Assembly: GCA_030592145.1 (NCBI GenBank)
Contig: JAUVKJ010000125.1
Location: forward strand, 1 to 5,835
DNA length: 5,835 nt
Origin: Bacteroides sp.
Lineage (GTDB): Bacteria > Bacteroidota > Bacteroidia > Bacteroidales > SM23-62
Reading direction: 5' to 3'
The notes beneath the pieces were generated by a model. That model saw only the letters and a program-made list of their open reading frames with translations. It was not told the DNA's origin and ran no database searches. The number at the start of each line of letters is the position of its first letter. Position 1 is the first letter of the stretch. The position numbers and the translations under genes are program-made. Shown here piece after piece: positions 1 through 5,835 of this stretch.

Positions 1-942
1 ATAATCAATGCAATCCGGTGGGATGAAAAAAAAGGATACATTCTTGATGATTACAAATTGGACCAGGTTGACACTTCAGACCCAAGGAAAATTTCGTTAA
101 AAGAATTCTTGCCAAATCCTGTATCTGCCCTGACATCATCATCCTGGCTGTTACCTGTTGAATTATCCGAAGACGGAGGAAATATCATCAATATTCATTA
201 TGACAAAATTATTGTTCCGCAAAAAGGATATCAGGAATATGGAATTGAGGACCCGCGTATATCCTGTATCAGGGGTAAATATTATATGACAAGTTGTTCC
301 GTTAGTTCCGAAAGACAATCCACAACCTTGTATACCTCTGATGACGGGATTAATTATCACCTGGAGGGGATAATCCTTGACCACCAGAATAAAGACATGC
401 TTTTGTTTGAAGGAACAATAGATAACAAGTTCTTTGCTCTTACCAGGCCTTTGGGCAGTTCGTATTTTGCAACACCTCCGGATAGTAATTTCAACCCTGG
501 CCCTTCAATTAATCTTGCACAATCTCCCGATCTTTTCCACTGGAAGCCATTGGATGAACCACTTATCAGGCCTGAAAAGAAAGCTGGCCAAATCCTCAAA
601 CTGGGTGGAGGCGCCCAACCAATATTAACTACAAAGGGATGGCTGGTGTTGTTTCATGGTGTGGAAAATAAAGGCGAAGTTGGGATTTACAGGACCTATT
701 GGGCGATATTGGATGAAAATAACCCTCAAAAGATAGTACACCTTGAAATGAAAAAACCATTGCTGGAAGCAAATCCTTATCTCACAAGTGAGTTAAGAGA
801 TATTATATATATCGAAGACGTCGTATTCACTACGGGAATTGTTGAAATGGAGGACAACTTTATAATTGCATCAGGTGAACTTGACCTTTGTACAAGAATT
901 ACTCATATCCCAAAATCGGATTTTGGACTTAATCTTAAATAA
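1..942 (+). CDS. GH130-family glycoside phosphorylase/hydrolase, 5' end cut by the window edge
   Basis: The frame is open from base 1 to the TAA at 940-942 (313 codons visible), so the start lies outside the window. The TTG at 58 is probably not the start, because the preceding 19 codons are open and read like continuous protein. The fragment looks like a five-bladed beta-propeller GH130 enzyme. It has a YGIEDPRIS motif whose Asp (nt 250-252) matches the family's catalytic acid, then SDDGINY, a QNKDMLLFEG stretch, ALTRP, and a SPDLFHWKPL segment. Further on are a GGGAQPI stretch, GWLVLFHGV (nt 637-663) with the conserved His, and a C-terminal DVVFTTGIVE block. Family members act on beta-mannosides or related glycosides, usually by phosphorolysis and sometimes by hydrolysis. 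The visible sequence does not let me choose between these or name the substrate. No signal peptide can be judged because the N-terminus is missing, but the partner ABC importer suggests a cytoplasmic enzyme. The family call is firm and the specificity is open. Confidence 0.85.
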   Translation: MINAIRWDEKKGYILDDYKLDQVDTSDPRKISLKEFLPNPVSALTSSSWLLPVELSEDGGNIINIHYDKIIVPQKGYQEYGIEDPRISCIRGKYYMTSCSVSSERQSTTLYTSDDGINYHLEGIILDHQNKDMLLFEGTIDNKFFALTRPLGSSYFATPPDSNFNPGPSINLAQSPDLFHWKPLDEPLIRPEKKAGQILKLGGGAQPILTTKGWLVLFHGVENKGEVGIYRTYWAILDENNPQKIVHLEMKKPLLEANPYLTSELRDIIYIEDVVFTTGIVEMEDNFIIASGELDLCTRITHIPKSDFGLNLK

Positions 943-953
943 CTATTGGTAAC

Positions 954-2054
954 ATGGCAGAAATCAGGTTTGAAAATGTTTCAAAGATCTACAACAAAAA
1001 AGATAAGGCGGTAAAGGATATAAATTTTGAAATAAAAGACAAGGAATTCGTGGTTTTGGTGGGTCCTTCGGGATGTGGAAAATCAACTATTCTGAGGATG
1101 ATTGCGGGACTTGAAGAAATAAGCGAAGGCAAGCTGTTTATCGATAATAAACTCGTTAACAATCTTCCCCCTAAAGACAGGGATATAGCTATTGTATTCC
1201 AGAATTATGCCTTATATCCTCATATGACAGCCTATGAAAATCTTGCTTTTGGACTCAAAATCAAGAAAGTGGATAAGAAGTCCATTAAGGCAAGAGTTAT
1301 GAAAGCAGCAGGTATTTTAGAAATTGAAGAACTTCTGGACAGAAAACCAAAGGCAATGTCAGGCGGACAAAATCAACGGGTTGCAATAGGCCGGGCTATA
1401 GTCCGCGATCCGAAAGTATTTCTGTTTGATGAACCTCTTAGTAATCTGGATGCAAATTTAAGAGTCCAGATGCGAATTGAAATCGCAAAACTACATAAAA
1501 GACTTAATGCAACTGTAGTATATGTTACACACGACCAGGTTGAAGCCATGACACTTGGTGACAGGATTGTTTTAATAGATAAAGGTGTAATACAACAAAT
1601 TGATACTCCATCGAATCTGTATGCAAATCCTTCTAATATATTTGTGGCAGGTTTTATCGGGACTCCCCCGATGAACCTTATACAAGGGAAGGTGATAAAC
1701 AGCAATAATGGAATACTTTTTACAGATAATTCTCAACTATTTAAGGTCAATCTTCCGTCAGATCATCCGTTAATAAATCACGTCGAAAAAGAAGTTGTCC
1801 TTGGAATTCGATCAGAAGATATTCATAATCAGATTAATGGAAGTGAAAAAGACTTCGTTGCATTAAGTTGCCAAATAAAGTTTATTGAAAAACTTGGACA
1901 TGAAATATATGCCTATATTCAATTACAGGACCAGCAAATAATTTCCAGGCTTAAACCAGATGCTGAAATAATGAAAGGAAGCAGGATCAATCTTTATTTT
2001 GATATTCGTAAAATGTATTTCTTTGATACGATAACAGGTGTATGTATTCGATGA
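954..2054 (+). CDS. Sugar ABC importer ATP-binding protein, MalK/MsmK/UgpC type
   Basis: This is the cytoplasmic ATPase subunit that powers a carbohydrate importer of the CUT1 class. Its 366 residues match the usual length of about 360-370. All ATPase motifs are present: Walker A GPSGCGKST (37-45), Q-loop Gln83, signature MSGGQ (135-139), Walker B KVFLFDE (154-160), D-loop SNLD (163-166) and switch His193. The segment FIGTPPMNLIQGKV (about 234 on) opens the C-terminal OB-fold/TOBE regulatory domain typical of MalK-like proteins, and GIRSEDI and a final FDTITG stretch fit that domain. The signature is slightly unusual, with Met for the common Leu and Asn140 where Arg or Gln is usual. The start is the ATG 11 bp after the GH130 stop, with no clear ribosome-binding site, so the two genes are almost certainly co-transcribed. 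No permease or binding-protein gene is in the window, and they would be expected upstream. The substrate is inferred to be the GH130 substrate. Such ATPases can also serve several importers, so the pairing is not proof. Confidence 0.95.
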   Translation: MAEIRFENVSKIYNKKDKAVKDINFEIKDKEFVVLVGPSGCGKSTILRMIAGLEEISEGKLFIDNKLVNNLPPKDRDIAIVFQNYALYPHMTAYENLAFGLKIKKVDKKSIKARVMKAAGILEIEELLDRKPKAMSGGQNQRVAIGRAIVRDPKVFLFDEPLSNLDANLRVQMRIEIAKLHKRLNATVVYVTHDQVEAMTLGDRIVLIDKGVIQQIDTPSNLYANPSNIFVAGFIGTPPMNLIQGKVINSNNGILFTDNSQLFKVNLPSDHPLINHVEKEVVLGIRSEDIHNQINGSEKDFVALSCQIKFIEKLGHEIYAYIQLQDQQIISRLKPDAEIMKGSRINLYFDIRKMYFFDTITGVCIR

Positions 2055-2075
2055 AAACAGGTACTGACTTTAGAA
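2055..2075. other. 21-bp gap between convergent genes, no terminator seen
   Basis: The ABC ATPase gene (+) and carB (-) end tail to tail with only 21 bp between stop codons. I see no GC-rich hairpin followed by a T-run on either strand here. The only symmetry is a short AT palindrome, AGAATTATTCT (2072-2082), overlapping the carB stop, which is too weak to be an intrinsic terminator. Transcripts from either side probably extend into the opposing gene, or end by another mechanism. The change from AT-rich to GC-richer sequence falls at this junction. Confidence 0.6.
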
Positions 2076-5000
2076 TTATTCTTCTATCTCCCGGTGATAT
2101 TCCTGCAGGGATTTCACATTATATTTCCCGTTCCTCCGGTCTTTGATGCCTTTGGTGGAAGCCAGTGCGGCCGATGTAGTCGTGATGTAGGCTACCTTGT
2201 ATTTGATAGCGCTTTTCCGGATATAGGAATCATCCCATTCGCTGAGTTTGCCGGCGGGGGTATTGATGACCAGGTTTATTTCCCCGTTCTTGATGGCATC
2301 CGCGATGTTGGGCCTCCCCTCGTAAACCTTTAAAATGGATTCGGCGTCGATCCCGTTTTCTGCCAGGAAACGCTGTGTTCCCATCGTGGCAAGTATCCTG
2401 AACTGCATATCCTGGAAGTTCCGGGCCGTCTCGATGATCTTTTCCTTATCCCTGTCGGCGATCGTGATCAGTACGGTTCCTTCAACCGGCAGGCAGGTCT
2501 GGGTTGCCTCCTGCGATTTGTAAAAGGCCATGCCATACGTTTCGGAAAGGCCCAGGACTTCCCCTGTCGAACGCATTTCCGGTCCCAGAAGGGGATCCAC
2601 TTCGGGAAACATATTAAAGGGAAAAACGGCTTCCTTTACCCCGAAATGCTTAATGGTTTTGTTTTTCAGGTTGAAATCGGACAGCTTTTGACCCAGCAGT
2701 ATCTGCGTGGCAATCCTGGCCATGGAAATATTGCAGACCTTTGAGACCAGGGGGACGGTCCGGGAAGCCCTCGGATTGGCTTCCAGTATGTATACCGTGT
2801 CATCATAGATCGCATACTGGATATTCATCAGTCCGACCACTTTGAGTTCAATCGCGATCTTCCTGGTGTATTCATAGATGGTTTTCTTGTGCTCTTTCGG
2901 AATGATGACGGAAGGGATCACACAGGCAGAATCCCCGGAATGGATACCTGCATATTCAATATGTTGCATGACAGCAGGGACGAATGCATCGACACCGTCG
3001 GATATGGCATCCGCTTCCGCCTCGATGGCATCTTCCAGGAATTTATCGATCAGCAGGGGCCTGTCGGGGGATACATCTGCGGCAGCACCCACGTATTGAA
3101 TGAGTTCCTCTTCGTCAAGGATGATCTTCATGGCCCTTCCGCCCAGGACGTACGAAGGCCTTACCATCAGGGGATACCCGATCCTGGCAGCAATATCGAG
3201 GGCTTCGTCCATGTTACTGGTCATCCCGGATTCCGGCTGTGGAACCCCCAGTTTCTCCATGATCCGGCGGAAACGGTCACGGTCCTCCGCCAGGTCGATC
3301 GTATCGGGCGAAGTGCCTAAAATTTTCACTCCTGCTTCCGCCAGCTCACCGGCCAGGTTCAGCGGTGTTTGTCCCCCGAACTGTATGATCACCCCTTCCG
3401 GCTTCTCCTTATGGTAAATGCTCAGTACATCCTCACAGGTTAGCGGTTCAAAATACAATTTGTCGGAGGTGTCATAGTCGGTGGAAACGGTTTCAGGATT
3501 GCAGTTCACCATGATGGATTCGTACCCTGCTTTGCGTATGGTGAAAGCTGCATGTACGCAGCAATAATCAAATTCGATTCCCTGCCCGATCCGGTTCGGT
3601 CCCCCGCCCAGCACCATGATCTTCTTTTTGTCACTCACTTTTACCTGGTTGGGTGCATTATAGGTAGAAAAGTAATAGGCCGCATTTTCAACACCGCTTA
3701 CCGGTACCGCTTCCCATGCCTGTTCCATACCCAGGGAGATTCGTTTATCCCTGATCTCCTTTTCAGGGATTCCCAGGAGTTGGGACAGGTATTTATCTGC
3801 AAACCCGTCTTTCTTGGCCTGTATGAACAATTCATCCGGAAGGGTTTTTCCTTTGTATGAGAGTATTTTCTCTTCCAGTTCCACCAGTTCCTTCATTTGC
3901 AAGATAAACCAGGGTTTGATATAGGTTTTACGGTAGAGTACGTCGATCTCTGCACCTTTCCGCAATGCTTCATACATGATGAACTGTCTTTCGCTTGAGG
4001 GATGCTTTAGCAGGGTCATCAGTTCATCCAGCGATTTCTTATTGAAATCCTCTGCAAATCCGAGCCCGTAACGTCCTATTTCCAGTGAACGGATCGCTTT
4101 CTGCAGGCCTTCCTTATAGGTTTTACCGATACTCATGACTTCTCCCACCGCCTGCATCTGGGTGCCGAGCTTATCTTCCAGTCCCTCGAACTTCTCAAAA
4201 GCCCACCGGGCGAATTTCACCACCACGTAATCTCCCGATGGTGTATATTTTTCGAGTGTTCCGTCACGCCAGTAAGGAATTTCATCCATTGTTAGTCCCC
4301 CGGCAAGCAGGGATGAGATCAGCGCGATCGGGAATCCTGTCGCCTTTGACGCGAGTGCAGAGGAACGGGAGGTGCGGGGATTGATCTCGATGACCACGAC
4401 CTTCCCGGTTTCGGGATCATGTGCGAACTGAATATTGGTTCCCCCGATCACCTCGATGGCTTCCACAATATCATAGGAATACTTTTGCAGGCGTTTCTGA
4501 AGTTCGGGATCGATGGTTAACATGGGTGCTGTGCAAAAGGAATCTCCTGTATGTACTCCCATGGCATCCACATTTTCAATAAAGCAGACAGTGATCATCT
4601 GGTTTTTAGCGTCCCTTACCACTTCCAGTTCCAGTTCTTCCCATCCCAGTACAGACTCTTCCACCAGTACCTGGTTGATCAGGCTTGCCGACAAACCTTT
4701 GCTGGCAATATTCTTTAGTTCCTCGATGTTGAATACCAGTCCCCCGCCAGTGCCGCCCATGGTATAGGCGGGCCGGATCACCACCGGGTATCCCAGTTCT
4801 TCCGCCACCTTTTCCGCATCTTCGACGATATTCACCGCCTTGCTCCGGGGTGTTTCAATCCCCAGCTTCGTCATTGTTTCCTTAAAGGCGGTCCGGTCTT
4901 CCCCTCTTTCAATGGCATCGATGTTCACCCCGATCACTTCCACCCCGTATTTTTCAAGTATCCCTTTCCGGGCAAGGGAAAGGGAAAGATTCAGGGCGGT

Positions 5001-5279
5001 TTGTCCCCCGAGGTTGGGAAGCAGCGCGTCGGGCCTTTCTTTCTTGATGATCTCTGTCAGTGCATATTCATTAAGGGGTTCGATATAGGTTACATCAGCC
5101 ATCTCCGGATCTGTCATGATGGTGGCCGGGTTGGAGTTAACCAGTATAATTTTGTACCCAAGAGAACGCAATGCCTTGCATGCCTGCGTTCCCGAATAAT
5201 CAAATTCACAGGCCTGCCCGATGATGATGGGCCCTGAACCAATGATCAGTACTTTCTTGATGTCTTTTCGTTTTGCCAT
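2076..5279 (-). CDS. carB: Carbamoyl-phosphate synthase large subunit
   Basis: With the small subunit CarA, which supplies ammonia from glutamine, CarB uses bicarbonate and two ATP to make carbamoyl phosphate for pyrimidine and arginine synthesis in the cytoplasm. The protein is 1067 aa against 1073 in E. coli, and full length. The domains in order are a carboxyphosphate ATP-grasp half (about 1-400, GSGPIIIGQACEFDYSG at 14-30), an oligomerisation region (about 400-550), a carbamoyl-phosphate ATP-grasp half (GGGPNRIGQGIEFDY from 558) and an MGS-like allosteric domain (about 935-1067). Arg129, Arg169, Glu208, Glu215 and His243 fall at the same numbers as the E. coli active-site residues (numbering from memory), and Gln284, Glu298, Asn300 and Arg302 follow one position earlier. 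In the allosteric domain Thr965, Thr968, Lys984 and Asn1006 match E. coli effector-site residues, but Pro1008 replaces the second Thr of E. coli INTT. The start MAKRKDIKK aligns with the E. coli N-terminus. No carA is adjacent, and the upstream neighbour is divergent, so carB appears to be transcribed alone. Confidence 0.99.
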   Translation of the reverse strand: MAKRKDIKKVLIIGSGPIIIGQACEFDYSGTQACKALRSLGYKIILVNSNPATIMTDPEMADVTYIEPLNEYALTEIIKKERPDALLPNLGGQTALNLSLSLARKGILEKYGVEVIGVNIDAIERGEDRTAFKETMTKLGIETPRSKAVNIVEDAEKVAEELGYPVVIRPAYTMGGTGGGLVFNIEELKNIASKGLSASLINQVLVEESVLGWEELELEVVRDAKNQMITVCFIENVDAMGVHTGDSFCTAPMLTIDPELQKRLQKYSYDIVEAIEVIGGTNIQFAHDPETGKVVVIEINPRTSRSSALASKATGFPIALISSLLAGGLTMDEIPYWRDGTLEKYTPSGDYVVVKFARWAFEKFEGLEDKLGTQMQAVGEVMSIGKTYKEGLQKAIRSLEIGRYGLGFAEDFNKKSLDELMTLLKHPSSERQFIMYEALRKGAEIDVLYRKTYIKPWFILQMKELVELEEKILSYKGKTLPDELFIQAKKDGFADKYLSQLLGIPEKEIRDKRISLGMEQAWEAVPVSGVENAAYYFSTYNAPNQVKVSDKKKIMVLGGGPNRIGQGIEFDYCCVHAAFTIRKAGYESIMVNCNPETVSTDYDTSDKLYFEPLTCEDVLSIYHKEKPEGVIIQFGGQTPLNLAGELAEAGVKILGTSPDTIDLAEDRDRFRRIMEKLGVPQPESGMTSNMDEALDIAARIGYPLMVRPSYVLGGRAMKIILDEEELIQYVGAAADVSPDRPLLIDKFLEDAIEAEADAISDGVDAFVPAVMQHIEYAGIHSGDSACVIPSVIIPKEHKKTIYEYTRKIAIELKVVGLMNIQYAIYDDTVYILEANPRASRTVPLVSKVCNISMARIATQILLGQKLSDFNLKNKTIKHFGVKEAVFPFNMFPEVDPLLGPEMRSTGEVLGLSETYGMAFYKSQEATQTCLPVEGTVLITIADRDKEKIIETARNFQDMQFRILATMGTQRFLAENGIDAESILKVYEGRPNIADAIKNGEINLVINTPAGKLSEWDDSYIRKSAIKYKVAYITTTSAALASTKGIKDRRNGKYNVKSLQEYHREIEE

Positions 5280-5451
5280 GGCGATTTGAAGTTTGCTCCA
5301 TAAAGATGTATATAAAATCCATATTCCCCATACCGGATACCCTTTGAAGTTTTTAGTTTTTTATGCACAATTTATCTTTCAAATTGTTTATTTTGCTATT
5401 TAGTTAATACCATCATTAAATCTTAAGTAATCTAAAATCTATCTTAGCAGA
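5280..5451. promoter_or_regulatory. Divergent intergenic region carrying the starts of carB and the arylsulfotransferase-like gene
   Basis: These 172 bp are strongly AT-rich and separate two divergent start codons, so both promoters should lie here. Bacteroidota promoters have a -33 TTTG and a -7 TAnnTTTG. For the rightward gene the best partial match I find is TTTTG at 5391-5395 followed 21 bp later by TAAATCTT at 5417-5424, which fits the -7 element only partly. For carB I find no good match on the minus strand. An inverted repeat sits inside the region and is listed separately. I see no small gene or riboswitch fold. Confidence 0.5.
5367..5387. repeat. 7-bp perfect inverted repeat, possible operator
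   Basis: ACAATTT (5367-5373) and AAATTGT (5381-5387) are exact reverse complements separated by 7 nt, giving a 21-bp dyad. It lies 88 bp upstream of the carB start and 65 bp upstream of the rightward gene start, a suitable place for a dimeric regulator acting on one or both promoters. It has no T-run or GC content that would suggest a terminator. In AT-rich DNA an arm of this length can occur by chance, so the functional reading is weak. Confidence 0.3.
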
Positions 5452-5835
5452 ATGAAACTAAAGTATATCCTTTTTGTTGCCCTGATCCTTGTTTTATACT
5501 TTCCCTTTCAAACAGCAGGCAGCCAGGCCCTGGTTCTGCCCGGCAACTATCCGGAATATAAAATTTCTGTTTCCAACTCACCGGATGAGGGCTACTTGTT
5601 TTTAACCAGCCGGCCGGTTAAAACAAAATTCCCGGCATATATGCTGATCCTGGACAACTACGGTACACCTGTTTATTACCGGTATATGCCCAAAAGAGCC
5701 GGCAGCCTGACAGTTCAGAGAAACGGCATGTTATCGTTCAAGAATATCGTGAAGGATGATCTTAAACACTACATCATGGATAGTTCCTTTGTGGTGTCCG
5801 ATTCCGTGTGGATGGATGATTATATCCTTGACGGG
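5452..5835 (+). CDS. Exported arylsulfotransferase-like protein, 3' end cut by the window edge
   Basis: An ATG at 5452 opens a frame that stays open to the last base, 128 codons. An in-frame TAA at 5428-5430 makes this the only reasonable start. The N-terminus is a clear signal peptide: basic MKLKY, hydrophobic core ILFVALILVLYFPF, then QTAGSQA with likely cleavage after Ala26 (Ser at -3, Ala at -1), so the product is exported. The mature part begins with a beta-rich segment reading ISVSNSPDEGYLFLTSRP, then YMLILDNYGTPVYYRYMP, then GSLTVQRNGMLSFK. This pattern of strand, 'DNYGTPVYY' and 'QRNGMLSF' resembles the start of bacterial ASST/arylsulfotransferase-like beta-propeller proteins common in Bacteroidota. 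The family's catalytic His and any C-terminal sorting domain would lie beyond the window, so enzymatic activity cannot be judged. It could be a non-catalytic propeller of the same fold. The gene has carB-like composition (one sampled line 48% G+C) and no Shine-Dalgarno sequence. Confidence 0.7.
   Translation, partial: MKLKYILFVALILVLYFPFQTAGSQALVLPGNYPEYKISVSNSPDEGYLFLTSRPVKTKFPAYMLILDNYGTPVYYRYMPKRAGSLTVQRNGMLSFKNIVKDDLKHYIMDSSFVVSDSVWMDDYILDG

Noticed and set aside
58..60. TTG as the start codon of the GH130 gene
   Set aside because: The frame is open back to base 1, and the 19 codons upstream continue naturally into the protein (NAIRWDEKKGY). A 5'-truncated gene is the simpler reading.
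1373..1705. Minus-strand 110-codon open frame within the ABC ATPase gene
   Set aside because: It is antisense to the signature and Walker B region of a complete ATPase, and its translation resembles no family I recognise.
2034..2063. AACAGGT occurring twice around the end of the ABC gene
   Set aside because: Two short copies, one inside the coding sequence and one overlapping the gap, with no further copies; most likely chance.
2072..2082. AGAATTATTCT palindrome as a terminator
   Set aside because: It is AT-only, has a one-base centre and no T-run, and cannot form a stable RNA hairpin.
2889..3417. Overlapping plus-strand open frames of 100-140 codons inside carB
   Set aside because: They lie opposite a fully conserved carB, have low-complexity Ser/Pro-rich or unfamiliar translations, and look like antisense shadows of GC-richer codons.
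5373..5380. TATCTTTC as a -7 promoter element for the rightward gene
   Set aside because: It matches TAnnTTTG in all but the last base, but the nearest upstream TTTG (5343-5346) is 26 bp away, too far for the usual 19-21 bp spacing.

Overview
The window carries four protein-coding genes and one regulatory gap. It most resembles a chromosomal segment of a Bacteroidota (Bacteroidetes) bacterium, though this is an inference. None of the three visible starts has a convincing Shine-Dalgarno sequence, as is common in that phylum. The exported arylsulfotransferase-like protein at the right edge is of a kind often seen there. The pyrimidine/arginine gene carB looks like an ordinary vertically inherited copy. 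No RNA genes, mobile elements, long repeats or CRISPR arrays were seen.

Left part (1-2054, + strand): the 3' portion of a GH130-family glycoside phosphorylase/hydrolase gene runs in from beyond the window. After an 11-bp gap comes a complete MalK/MsmK/UgpC-type sugar ABC importer ATPase. They look like the tail of a carbohydrate-use operon whose binding protein and permeases would lie upstream. The likely division of labour is that the ABC system imports an oligosaccharide, probably a mannoside, and the cytoplasmic GH130 enzyme splits it. This part is visibly AT-rich: four sampled lines gave about 25-45% G+C.

Middle part (2076-5279, - strand): a complete carB for the carbamoyl-phosphate synthase large subunit, 1067 aa, convergent with the ABC gene and only 21 bp from it. 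All four domains and the active-site residues checked are intact. Two sampled lines gave 47% and 63% G+C, so composition changes sharply at the convergent junction.

Right part (5280-5835): a 172-bp AT-rich divergent intergenic region with a 7-bp perfect inverted repeat, then the first 128 codons of a secreted arylsulfotransferase-like protein that runs off the end of the window.

No clearly undescribed system is visible. The points most worth following are the ABC-importer/GH130 pairing in a likely Bacteroidota genome, the composition break beside carB, and the dyad in the divergent promoter region.
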